Below, piece after piece: positions 47,821 through 63,048 of a stretch of DNA of 64,000 nt; position 1 is the stretch's first letter; every line of letters begins with the position of its first letter. Source of the stretch: Spinellus fusiger (Eukaryota > Mucoromycota > Mucoromycetes > Mucorales > Phycomycetaceae); contig JALLLS010000055.1 in NCBI GenBank assembly GCA_025094145.1, forward strand, positions 185,487-249,486, in the 5' to 3' direction. The notes under the pieces were generated by a model, which saw only the letters and a list, made by a program, of their open reading frames with translations, had not been told where the DNA came from and ran no database searches. The position numbers and the translations under genes are program-made.

Positions 47821-49003
47821 AGTAGTTTAAACAATTGAATGACAAAGAAAAACTTTAATAGCAAAATAAAACTAACTTCTAAACTATCTTTATATACCAA
47901 TTTCTGCATGTATTTGCTTGAGGCTTGGAGTTGCATTATTTAATCTATCCTATCTTCCTTAGAAATTCCTGCCTTAGAGATTATCCCTGCCATTGAATAG
48001 TTGTTGCCTTGGGCAGTCTTGTTTCTATAGACATTTATTTGTTTACATTTTTTTTCTTCTTTCTTTTTTTTTCCTGACGCTATTATTCATGTCTATCGGT
48101 AGAATGTCCATACTGACACCATCTATAGTATTTACTTTGTCTGCTGAAAGACTGAATGACATTCTGTGCATTGCTCATTTTTAACATTCATTTTTATTAT
48201 TTTTATTATAAAACTACTATTTTGGCACGTGAAAATCAAACAAACAAAAACATTTTAACGAAACATTCATATTCATACAATTCGTATTTCATATGTATTT
48301 GTTTAAAGAATAAAATACACTTTTATTTAGTACTTTCTTTTCTGTTGGTAGACTCTAATGAGTCTTCGTTTAGAATATATCTTTTCTTTCTTTCCCTGGA
48401 ATCACTATTTTGGATTGAATACTCATTGATCACAATGTTATCTTACTGGGAAGTAATAAATGATCAATGCATAATGATCTTGGCTATTATAAGTAGCAAT
48501 GTAATTCTTCAGAACACATCATTCATAGTAGATAAGATCGATCAAGGTTAAGCAACAGATTACGTTTTCTGTCGTTTTTTATTTCATACCATGATTCCTA
48601 TTCGACCGTGTAACTTAATAAAACATATTTTGACACTTTATCATTGAAATTCTTTATTTTTCATTCTATTGTCCCATAGTATTTACACACAAATACTTAA
48701 CTCTAGTCTACAGATACTAAGAGAACATCAGTTTGATCGCTAGAAAATTGCCAATGGCACTGTGGTATGTAGTATTGATATTTAATTTTAAAATGACATA
48801 CACTAACATATTTAACATAAATAGTAATGCTAACAAGAAAAAGGTTTATTATCAAACTTTATTTTACACTCAAACATATAACTCTTCATACACAATGAAT
48901 ATATTCAAATATTAAATAACTTCAAAACAGTAAGCACTAAAATTCATGAATATATTGATTAATAAACTCTGTATATTAGCATAATGTATTTAATTTGGCT
49001 CAT
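47821..49003. other. Intergenic, AT-rich
   Basis: I see no gene. A 131-codon hydrophobic frame at 48156-48551 has composition expected from AT-rich DNA and no domain-like pattern. Confidence 0.4.
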
Positions 49004-49478
49004 TTTCTACCAGACGGTGTATAGTAATTCCATAAGAGATGCTATACATGGCAAAGGTTCAATCTTTCTTCCTGTGCCACTCATTCAGATAATATCTAAA
49101 TACAGTAATAATAAGTCTTTGTCTCTCAGCACTACCAAAAACTTCAATAGACCTGTCAATTAAGTCCTCATATGAAATTACTTTTTTCTTCTTTTCTTTT
49201 CTTCAAGGGATTAATAAAATATTGGCTTGAGACTGGGATTACTCTCTCTCTCTGTCTATACCAGGTCATCGATGTTTATCCATCAGTGGGGAAATCAACT
49301 TGATGTTTAAGTATTCCTAATTGACGCTTTTACTGAGTTTGTGAATGCTGATGAGGAGGACAAGAACTCATTATTACTGTATATGGGTATTATCTGAATG
49401 AATGGCACAGGAAGAAAGATTGAACCTTTGCCATGTATAGCATCTCTTATGGAATTACTATACACCGTCTGGTAGAAA
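49004..49478. mobile_element. Foldback / MITE-like element with about 107-bp terminal inverted repeats
   Basis: The left arm (49004-49112) begins TTTCTACCAGACGGTGTATA. The right arm (49370-49478) is its reverse complement. The match runs through GTAATTCCATAAGAGATGCT, ATACATGGCAAAGGTTCAAT and CTTTCTTCCTGTGCCA with only a few mismatches near the inner end. About 257 bp of unique sequence lies between the arms and has no coding capacity. Total size is about 475 bp. No clear target-site duplication is visible; both flanks contain GGCTC followed by a T-rich stretch when read outward. The near-identity of long arms points to recent movement or gene conversion. Which transposase could move it is unknown: the ends do not match the Tc1 elements here. 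Confidence 0.75.
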
Positions 49479-50329
49479 TAGAAAGAGCCTTTAATTTATG
49501 CAAATTCATAGCCTTGGTTAAGACATTGTAATCTTGACAATTGGATCTATAAATGAAGTAGATATGATATTCTATTAGATATCCGATCAAAGAAATGTAA
49601 AGATGAACTTGAATTTTATGGGAATGTGGAAAAAAAGTAGGCTGATATAGATACCTATTTATATCTATACATTAATATAAAAATATACAAAGGAAGACCA
49701 GCAGATGGATGCTCTGTCTTGGAGTTCCTATAAAGATATAATTTCCAAAAGAAAAGGTTTTCATCTTGCGACAATTCAATGTACAGAAAAACAGACAGAG
49801 AAAGAGTTGTGTTGTGTTTAAATGAATTGAATGGAGGTATTTATAGAAGTTGTTAAAGAGGTTTTCAGGGACAAAAGGATATGTGTGATAGGGACTTTCT
49901 TTCTCCTGTGGCAATTTTTGCTGCTGTTAGTCAAGGTTTTCTAGAATAATTGCCACTTTTCTATAGTCTTGTTCTTTCCCTCGGACATTTCATTATTTTC
50001 AATTTACATAATGGATGCTCTCTATAAATGACACTAATTACGTGAATGAAAAAAAGGAGGGGGGAAGGAGAAAAGAAGAAAATATAAAACCTATTATAGA
50101 AATTCATAAAAGAGAATGAGTATTTGGAATAAGGCTTTTAAATGACAATAACGTTAAAAAGGAAATGAATGACTCCAAACAAGTACTCTAATCAGTATTA
50201 ATAAAATACAGTAATTCAGCCATTGAAAATAAAGAGATAAGAAGCTGATATTCTATAGATCAGACTATATTCATTTTAATGAATAGCTTGTTCGAAATCC
50301 TTAAGCAAAAAGTGTACTGTTTGGAATTA
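49479..50329. other. Intergenic
   Basis: I see nothing coding. The DNA is AT-rich, with a G/A-rich patch near 50050-50080. Confidence 0.4.
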
Positions 50330-51692
50330 CAGTGTCCAGCATAAACTCTATCATCTTTTTTCATTTCCCGACCTTTATTTTGCTCAAAATATATTCTTTT
50401 TTTTTTTTTAAATATTTCTCATTTCTTCTTTTTCCGCTATAACATCTATTATATCTAACACCACTGAAAAAGCCACCAAATCTATTAGAAACAAGAAAAA
50501 AAATCAACAAGTGAAGTCATCAACTCATTGTTCACGAGGCCACTCAACATGGTATCAGCCAAGTGGAGATTGCAGCCATGTTTGGCATTAGTAATTCTGC
50601 TGTCAGCCTCATTATGAAGAGATACAGGGAAACTGGCTGTTTCAAAGCAGGGAAGAGCTCTGGGCGAAAGCTTATTCTGATGTAGAAGGACGAGAGAGAG
50701 TTTGTATACGAGATGGAAAGGGATTCATTTCAGACAATAGATCAACTTTGCAAGCAGATGACCACCAACGTGTGCATGAGCACTTTTAGAGAAATGATAA
50801 AGAGGATTGGCCTTTTTTCTTTCAGGATGGTTAAGAAACCTTCTTTCGCCATTAAACACAAGAAGTTAAGGCTTACTAGGACCTACCTTCATTAGATAGA
50901 TGAAGACTGGAAGACAGTCATCTAGTTCGATGAGTCAAGGTTCCAATTCATCTCAAACAATCACCGTAACAAAGTGGTGCGCAGGAATAAGGAGAGGTTA
51001 CTCCCAAAGAATGTGAAGCCGACAATGAAGTTTGGTGGTGATGGTGGGGTGATGGTGTGGGGTTCCTTTTCTGGTGAAGGTGTTGGTAGACTTGCTGTAG
51101 TGGAGGGGTTCATAAATAGTGCCAAATACACTAGTATTTTAGAAACGGCCTATTGCCCCGAGCTGGCTCGTCTTTCGGCACTGAATCCAGTGGTAGGCTA
51201 TGTTCTTCAGGAGGACAATGCCAGTTGCCATACTAGTAAGGAGACTAGGAAATGGAAGGATGAGAGAGGCATAGTCACTATGGAGAGGTGGCCCTCTCAA
51301 AGCCCTGACCTAAACCCAATTGATCATCTTTGGGAGGAGCTTGACAGAGCACTTCAGAAGATGACTCCAGCAAGCACCCTCCAGGATCTGAAGGCTCTCT
51401 TGGTGCAAGAGTGGGAGAAAATTCCCAAGGAGGTTACCAACAACCTCATTGTCAGCATGCATTAGAGATGTAGGGCTGTCATTGAGGCCAAGGGTCGAAA
51501 CACTAAATATTAAAGGTTTCCACCCAATAAATCTGTATTTACTATCCTGTTAACCTTCTTTATACTCTATCCTATTTTGAAGTCTCTACTGAGTGTGTTT
51601 AATGTGTGTTTTTATTACAAAGAATAAGTGTTTCCCTATACAAGATTTATATGGGAAAATAAAATAAATTATAGTGTTTATACCGGACACTG
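50330..51692 (+). mobile_element. Tc1/mariner-type element, 1.36 kb, TA-flanked
   Basis: The left end is CAGTGTCCAGCATAAACTCT and the right end is the reverse complement of CAGTGTCCGGTATAAACACT. Both are followed inward by AT-rich DNA and flanked by TA (50328-50329, 51693-51694). It belongs to the same family as 24072-25442 (same length, very similar transposase and AVIEAKG...NTKY C-terminus), but the outer terminal repeats differ clearly between the two copies. Confidence 0.85.
50440..51513 (+). pseudogene. Tc1-type transposase, inactivated by a few stops
   Basis: The least damaged transposase in the window. The helix-turn-helix reads GISQVEIAAMFGISNSAVSL then IMKRYRETGCFKAGKSSGRK. Later come CKQMTTNVCMSTFREMIKRI, FDESRFQF (first catalytic Asp present), VMVWGSFSGEGVGRLAVVEG, LQEDNASCHTSKETRKW (second Asp) and PSQSPDLNPIDHLWEELDRA. 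The third catalytic position is Asp (NPID) where most Tc1 proteins have Glu (NPIE). Three or four stops (for example before KDEREF, after RTYLH, before FDESRF and after SMH) break it. A 163-codon open frame from 50974 survives over the C-terminal half. Confidence 0.8.
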
Positions 51693-52084
51693 TATGATAT
51701 ATTTCTCAAAGATGCAAAGGGTGCATCTGTTCTCACTATTTATGCTATTCTACATTAAACATATATGGTATTACTATAATAGGTTCTCTTGAAATATGTG
51801 GCTAGGTCTCCCTATTTCCAATAAGCTTATGTTGATAACAAAATAAAGATGGAAAGTGATAACAAAATCCTCTGTCATTTTAACAGTCTGTGCCTTTTCT
51901 TTACACATGCACGACGCTACAATCATTAGATCCCAACTAAGGCCACATTGTTACTAAGCAATAGAGCAGTCAAATACATTCACTTGTACTAAATATTATA
52001 ATGTCTTTTGCATGAAAAAGTTCAATAAGATACACTTCATTATCAATTTTTAGATAGTTTACCTGTATCATGGGTTTCCGTCAG

Positions 52085-52640
52085 TTAGTCAACTGAGGCT
52101 CCAGCGATAACTGGAGATGAACCAGAAGGCTTGGACCTTTTTTTTGGTTCTAGGTGTATCTTTGGAGTCATGCCTTCTTTTGTTATATCTACAATAGTGC
52201 TATGGGTGGATACCATTTTCCCTTTGAGACATTAGACTATGTCTAAAGTTCAATATAGCAGCTAGATCACGATCCCAATGCCTCAATGTCTTGTCTTTCA
52301 TACAATTTTTAGTTTGAATATCTATTTGAAAGGAGAAAGATGAGTTTTTTTTTTTGTAAAAAATATAAAATTAAGAAGAAATGAACTGAGAAGACCATGA
52401 CATTTAACTTGAAGTATTTTTGTTCGTTAATAAGGCCTGAGGTTCTTGATATGTTTAAATGTTTTCAGAGATGAGAACTTGCACTCAGGACACAGACTCG
52501 ATATTTTGAATTCATTGATAAGAGAGTTTGAATGCTTTTTTCTTCAACATCCTCCGCATGCCCTTTCCCTTTATTGTCATTCTTCTGGTAAGATCCACAC
52601 CTGAAGAGCTTGCTACAGGCTCTTCATCAGTCTCCTATAA
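52085..52640 (-). pseudogene. Remnant of a TnpB/Fanzor-like (OrfB-type) protein: zinc ribbon plus RuvC-III-like motif
   Basis: Read on the minus strand, fragments in shifted frames give VASSSGVDLTRRMTIKGKGM then RRMLKKKAFKL. After a one-base shift comes LINEFKISSLCPECKFSSLK then TFKHIKNLRPY and a stop. A gap or intron-like insert (TTTTTTT-rich, ending TTTCAAATAG) follows, and then KNCMKDKTLRHWDRDLAAIL plus NFRHSL. The basic, Ser/Pro-rich tail PKKRSKPSGSSPVIAGASVD ends in TAA after a frameshift in an A-run. The C-P-x-C pair, a later Cys-x-His/Cys region and the motif W-x-R-D-x-x-A-x-x-N match the zinc ribbon and third RuvC motif of TnpB/Fanzor proteins, and in the right order. At least two frameshifts and two stops make it a fossil. 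I infer the family from motif order; the N-terminal RuvC-I/II motifs are not found. Confidence 0.5.
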
Positions 52641-53675
52641 AAGTCAAATATATGTAAGAACCCTAAGTTGAATCTATAATCATGTTGTGTCTTCTTTACT
52701 TTATTCGTATCTTGTTGGCTGCATAGCATCTTTAGTTCAGAAAGAATAGATAGAAATACAATAAGAAAGAGGAAATAGATAGCCTTTAATAACATTGAAT
52801 AGTGTCAGTTACTATTTATTGTGTTAATGTGATATTGTTTTCAATGACTTCTTAGGTCCAAAGGCATTGGTTTAGTTAACATACGATCCACTCTGCTCTT
52901 TTTTTTTTAAAAAAACTTGTATGTTTTTTTATTCTAATGATTATTACAGATAGAAGAACTTCAAGGAAATAACCACCAAAAGGCACACACTCTAATAAAC
53001 GCTGTTGTACTCTTATACTATCTCTAAAATATCTATCCGCTGTATTAAATACGTTGTGGCTTATCATAGATACTTTATTCAATACCATTGATTATGTAGC
53101 TGTTTTATTTATTTATTTACAAACTGTTAAATGTTAACCTCTCGTTTTTTTTTAATAAATAAATAGGGTCTGAGGTAACTATCATTTACACCACTTAATC
53201 TGTCTCTTCTCAGTGTGTCATGGTTATGCTATATAAAATCCAAGTCACCTTGCTCAATGTTAGCATATACTCTGTACTAATAAAAGGGCTTTTGCAAGTG
53301 ATTGGAATCATTTCTGTACATCAATCTGAAGCAGTAGTGTTTTAGTGTGCTTATCATGATGTTTTGGTCATTGACTGAACATGTATTTATAGTCCAACCT
53401 AACTGTCCAGTAGGAAGAAAGAAGTACATAGCTCATAGAATTGTATGACAGATTCATCTCACTCTTTCTTTACAGTAAGCTGCCATTTCTTGATCATATC
53501 ATAATATCTCTACTTTCTGTTTGGTTTCTATCATTATTTGGACAATTTTAATGACTTTTGCGCAAATGACCCTACTTACAACAGCTTGTATATCTATTTT
53601 GAAGAGGGTTCACACAAATAATACTATTGGGTATATAGTTAGGATAAACATAATTGCTCAAGAAAGTGTGAATCT
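52641..53675. other. Intergenic; possibly more of the decayed Fanzor-like copy
   Basis: A minus-strand frame at 52876-53088 (MVLNKVSMISHNVFNTADRY then FRDSIRVQQRLLECVPFGG) has protein-like composition and lies upstream of the zinc-ribbon remnant in the same orientation. It could be an earlier part of that gene but shows no recognisable motif. The rest is AT-rich. Confidence 0.3.
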
Positions 53676-54890
53676 AGCCACACTCAACTGAATTGAATAC
53701 TTTTTAAAATAAATATCAGGACGAAACAGATAGGCCATGTTCAACATCAAATGAAACACTTTAAATTTGATTTAGAGGCTGCAGACTTAAGCATACCAAA
53801 GCTTAATATCTTTAATTATAGAAAATAGGATAATAATACAGTTAATATTTTGTATGGCCTCCTTTGGCATCAATGACATCCTGGCATCTGTCTGTCATAC
53901 TCTGAACTCATCGTTGTGCAAGTTCAACACTAACTTTCTACATTGATAATAGATACCCTTCTTTCTTCAATTCATATTTCCAAGGCGTATCAGACATGTT
54001 CAATTGAGTTCAAGTCAGGACTTTGTGCGGGTCAGTAATCAAAGAACCCTAATCTGATGTGTCTCTTTCCACTATCTAGCATAGGCCCCAGTATGTCAGC
54101 TAGTACTCTTTTATTGTAACAAAACCCCATTTTCCTCCTTTCTAATTCAATTCCATGAACCAAAAAGATCAAACTCACCAGCCATAATTTTGATATATTT
54201 GTCTTAGTTTACAGTGCCATCAACAAAGACTAATGAGCCAAATCCATTAGCCTAACATCAGCTCTAAAACATCACACCATCACTACCAGACTATATTGTT
54301 GGAACAATAGGATTATAACTATAACGTTCTCTAACTATTTTAATGACACAGGCATCTCTATTATTCCCTTTCATAATGTGTGTTGACTCATCAGACTAAA
54401 TGATACCTCTCCACTGATCACTTGTCCAACTGGCATGTTCCTTAGCCCAACAAAGCTGTTTCTCTTTGTGTGTTTTTCAGTGAAGGCTATCTTGTGGTCT
54501 ACAGAAAAGGATACATAATCTAACTGATTGCAGTAACTGATAATAGTGTCTCTACTAATATCAACCTCAAACTTCAATATTCCCAATGTCAGTTAATTGT
54601 ATGAGGCAAATGGATCCTTTCTAATAACATCTTTCCAGGTGTCTTACATCCATCTCATTCACTCTTTGGGGGTTTTAATGACTCTCCAAATGAAATAGTG
54701 ATCCACACTCTTTGATGTTTCTAACACTATTCTAAACTATAGGCTTTTTCCTCACACTCACAATCACAGACAACACCAATCCAGTCTTTAACTGGTAATA
54801 AATACCCTATCATCTTCCATCTTCTACCTTTTCATATTCCCCACAAATGTAATATTCTAAATATCCATTTTAGATACTGTGTTGGCTTGA
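53676..54890 (-). pseudogene. Degenerate Tc1-type transposase and element, second copy of the 9.7-kb family
   Basis: The left end (53676 on) reads AGCCACACTCAACTGAATTG plus AATACTT, a diverged version of the 9.7-kb terminal repeat. Reading leftward on the minus strand from about 54880, fragments match the same transposase: EYEKVEDGR (with EYDKAKDRR in the other copy), GILKFEVDISRDTIISYCNQ and VDHKIAFTEKHTK. A segment then follows that corresponds to the catalytic core lost from the 9.7-kb copy. It shows many frameshifts and stops. The right terminal repeat was not found; decayed AAATATTAAATT near 54970 may be its trace. Confidence 0.6.
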
Positions 54891-56003
54891 CAACATCTAT
54901 AAAGAAAAAGATGCTTCATAAAATAGAAATAGTCTCTTTTTCCTTTTATCACCAAGCCTCCAACAAATATTAAATTATATAATAATTGAAAAAGAAAGAA
55001 TGAAAATTTTACATCGGTATCTTAAATTCATATTTTTAGTCAGTTATATGAATTGACATGCATCAATATTTCCCACTCCTTAATAGAATAGCAGTGAATG
55101 CCCCCTGAAAAATATAAAAGTATTGGAGTAGAGAATGCCAGTACATTTAATTCACTATAGAAATTCAGGAAAGATATAATTGATAGATTTTTATATATAT
55201 GTTGAAAAGAAAAAAGAAAAAAGAAGTTTTTAACTATTCTTTACTCTTCTCTATTGAATTCTGTTATTGAGGAATGAAATAGTCCATTTCACACTCTATC
55301 CCACAAGTTAAGTATGAAACGATATCCATTCATCATTCAAAGTACCGCCTGCAGTCTAAAAATTCTTTACTGGAGAACAATAACTTAAGTATGTGTGTGG
55401 TCGGACTCTGTCGGGCTCTTTGCACATCGCTCAACACTCTCTCCAAAGACTTAATCTCGTGCTGTATCCACACTGAACTTCCTACTGCAGCCTCTGATTG
55501 CTGTGAAACGGAACAACGGTACTAATCGGCGAGAACATTTATTATATTTTATATGTAATAATTCAAAAATGAAAATAAAAATGAAAATAAATATATACAA
55601 TTCAGAGCTCTTTTGTGTTGTGAAAACAATTGTAAAAGTCCATTCCATTTATTTTTAGATCTTTTTACTGTTGCTCAAGGGACTGTCTTTCTGAGTCCCA
55701 TTCTATAGTTTTTTTTGTAGGTAGAGGCTGAAGCCTCACATTTTATTTGCTTGCACGTCATAGTGAGCGGTGCAAACAACCGTCTATAGTGATAACTATA
55801 ATAATAAAAAGAGCAGTCCAATGAGAGGGTGTAAGGTGGAGGGTCCACTCCATTCACTTCCCACCTCCTCTCAGCAAGACTTCTCCCGACAGAATAGATA
55901 GTCAGATCCGAAAAATGTGTCATGCTATCACCACCAATAAACAGTCACAGATCTGATCACCCTTGACTTTTTCATTTCCCTTTCTCATCTCTTATTTCTT
56001 TTA
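54891..56003. other. Intergenic; upstream region of the OMP decarboxylase gene
   Basis: No gene is seen. The last 100 bases before the start are T/C-rich (CCTTGACTTTTTCATTTCCC...TTATTTCTTTT), as expected for a fungal promoter or leader. Confidence 0.4.
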
Positions 56004-57097
56004 ATGAATACCTACAAATCCTATTCAGAGCGTGCCCAACAGCATCCAAATGCCTGTGCTCGTTCTCTGCTTGAATTGATGGAGCAAAAACAGACCAATT
56101 TGTCTGTAGCTGTGGATGTTACTACAAAGAAGGAGTTATTGTCTATTGCTGATGCGGTTGGCCCTTTTGTGTGTGTATTAAAGGTATATAAAAGAAGAGA
56201 CAAATTTGCCCACTTCTTCTATGCATTGTCTTTTATTTTTATTTTAAGAATGGTGTTTCTGTGTCTCTTACTATTGCCTTGTCAATAGACACACATTGAT
56301 ATTGTTGAGGATTTTGACCAAGACTTGGTGGCTCAGCTTGAAGCCTTATCCAAGAAACACAACTTTATGATTTTTGAAGATCGCAAATTTGCTGATATTG
56401 GTAAGTTAACAGCAGCAGCCATAGTCCTAGTGGTGGTAGCATAGCAGGAACTCCCATACCTTTTTATTATTATTATTTTATAAAAAGAAAGAAAGAAAGA
56501 AAGCAGTACTCATGGTCAGTCTATCCATTGGGTCCCTTTCTCTTTCTATTCTTCTCTCTACCACCAAAGCAGGATTAACAAGAGAGCAAGATAGGCAATA
56601 CTGTAAAACACCAATATGAAAATGGTATCTACAAAATATCCTCTTGGTCGCATATTACCAATGCCCACACTGTTCCTGGTGAGGGCATCATTAAAGGATT
56701 GAAGGAAGTGGGTCTTCCTCTTGGCCGTGGTCTTCTTTTGTTGGCAGAAATGTCTTCTCAGGGAGCACTGACCAAAGGAGCTTATACAACAGAGTCCATT
56801 GAAATGGCACGCCGTCATCAGGACTTTGTGTTTGGATTTATTGCTCAGAACAAAGTCAACACTTCTCCTGATGAAGATTTCCTTGTCATGACACCTGGTG
56901 TTGGATTGGATATGAAAGGAGATGGTCTTGGCCAACAATACAACACACCTCATCAAGTGATCTATGAGAAGGGCTGTGATGTTATTATTGTAGGTCGTGG
57001 TATTTATGGTAAGCCAGATCAAGTAGAGGTCCAGGCCCAGCGATACCGTGAGGCAGGATGGAATGCATACCTTGAGAGAATCAAAGGACCCCAATGA
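56004..57097 (+). CDS. URA3: Orotidine-5'-phosphate decarboxylase
   Basis: This enzyme performs the last step of UMP synthesis, OMP to UMP plus CO2, in the cytosol. Three exons (56004-56183, 56289-56400, 56595-57097) give 264 aa, the normal length for the monofunctional fungal (URA3/pyrG) enzyme. Start [20 protein letters not shown]; substrate-site [11 protein letters not shown] (D and K); the catalytic motif [14 protein letters not shown] with the Asp-x-Lys-x-x-x-Asp charge network spans intron 2; then [60 protein letters not shown] and [11 protein letters not shown]. All active-site residues I can place are present, so the gene should be functional. It converges with the protein kinase C gene, the stop codons 142 bp apart. 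Confidence 0.96.
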
Positions 57098-57239
57098 TCA
57101 TCCAAACGATTTCCCATAATGTGAAATGACAAGAGATCCCCCATTGTCAATATCAGTGTAAAAAAAAAGAAGAAAAAATATCTATTTATTGGTGACATAA
57201 ACGTCAAAGAGGCCTTTATTATACGTGATTGTTGCTCTC

Positions 57240-61531
<4,292 letters not shown>

Positions 61532-61596
61532 GATGATGGCTGCTTAAGACAATCAGAACAGCAGAGACTTTTTCTGGTCAGTGGCCTGTCGATGCA

Positions 61597-61689
61597 TGTA
61601 GGTAATAGGTAGGTAATAGGTAGGTAATAGGTAGGTAATAGGTAGATAATAGGTAGGTAATAGGTAGGTAATAGGTAGGTAGGTATAGG
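61597..61689. repeat. Tandem repeat, 11-bp unit GTAGGTAATAG, upstream of PKC
   Basis: About eight copies of GTAGGTAATAG with one variant (GTAGATAATAG) lie 65 bp upstream of the PKC start codon. Confidence 0.85.
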
Positions 61690-61748
61690 TGTATATATGT
61701 TTCTTTCTCTTTCTCTCTTTTCTTTTTTTCTCTTTCTCTTTCTACACA

Positions 61749-61819
61749 CTGTCTATGCTGTACTGTCTATGCTGTACTGTCTATGCTGTACTGTCTATGC
61801 TGTACTGTCTATGCTGTAA
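61749..61819. repeat. Tandem repeat, 14-bp unit CTGTCTATGCTGTA
   Basis: Five consecutive, almost perfect copies lie in the PKC promoter or 5'-leader region. Confidence 0.85.
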
Positions 61820-62584
61820 TGTCTATTTGGACTGCTTCTCTCCACGTTACCTTGCACGCTAAAGATTTACCAAGAGAAGTGTTGGAGAGGAAAGAAGAAA
61901 ATAAATCTGCGTTTTGCAGGTAAGAAAACAGAAGAAAAAAAAAGAAAAAAAAAAAAGGGAAAAGTAATGACTTTGTGGCACCCTTTTTCTTCTTTGGAGT
62001 CATGGCGGGATTTTCTCTCATGGATCAGGCAATGCAGGTGGAGTGTGGGTGGGATTTGGCTTTATTCAAAGGGTTCTTCTTCCTATAGGCATTTATTTAT
62101 TTCTATAGGCATTTATTGACTCATGGCTTTACTCATGGCTTTACTCATGGATTTACTTGGTAGGTGGGGGTGAATGGGCTTCAGGTCATTGCCTAGAGTG
62201 TCTGTGTCTGTGCCTGGACTACACGTGGAAGATAGTAAAAGGGTGACAGTAGCAATGGTGGATTTCCTTTTTATTTCTGTAGAGAGCAAGAGAGACAATG
62301 GGGGAGAACAGAAAAATAATAGGCGGCAGTAAAAACGGAACATGAGCTTTGGAAGAACGACAGCTGAGAGAAACAAGGGCAGGAGAACATGGACCGTTGG
62401 AAGGAGAGATTTCCTTTCTGTACGCATGGACACCCTCCCACAGCCAATGGAGTGGTGGTGGGGGACCAGGAAGAAGGACAAGACGATGCCTCACTGTCAT
62501 TCACCCTCACTACAACACCAAGAGATGCACGGCCTTGTATAAAGAGCACCCTATAGAAGAGAAGAAAGAAAGAGAGTCCTCTTA
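61820..62584. other. Intergenic / PKC upstream region
   Basis: No gene is called. A minus-strand frame starting MTPKKKKGATKSLLF (from about 62003) quickly enters a poly-T/C tract and stops, so it is more likely leader sequence than protein. The region 62340-62560 has unusually balanced base composition but only overlapping frames without family resemblance. Confidence 0.35.
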
Positions 62585-63011
62585 TCACACGTCGATTCTT
62601 TTGCCTGCTTGTAGCATCTCAAGTGTGTTCCTCGCCTGTCCAAGCATCTCCGCATACTCCTTCATGTTTCTATTCATCTTGTGAATGCTCCTCTGCTGCT
62701 TATGTTGGCGGCTCTCAATGCATGCCACTCTCCCACCCAAGTGATGGCTCTGTTGGACCACCTATTCATAGCAAAGAGCAGTCATGAGCAGGCGTGCGAT
62801 GGGGATCCGGCAGCAGCAAGCAAGTGACTTGACAAGTGACTTACATTAACAAGACTCGAGGACAATGACTTAATCGTGTGAGCTGCATGGCCCTCAGCTT
62901 CTTTCTGAGACGTCATGGATTTCTCCAACAGTACCTGCAGGTTAACATTGACTTCCTGGGCTGCTGTCAGATCCTGGCCTATTTCTACTGTTTGTTTTTA
63001 TATAAATATAA

Positions 63012-63048
<37 letters not shown>

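Noticed and set aside
48156..48551. 131-codon hydrophobic ORF that might be a membrane protein
   Set aside because: Phe/Ile/Tyr-rich composition follows from T-rich DNA. There is no signal peptide pattern or recognisable family.
62113..62684. Several overlapping 90-120-codon frames on both strands
   Set aside because: All overlap each other, none resembles a family, and the sequence lies between two tandem genes.
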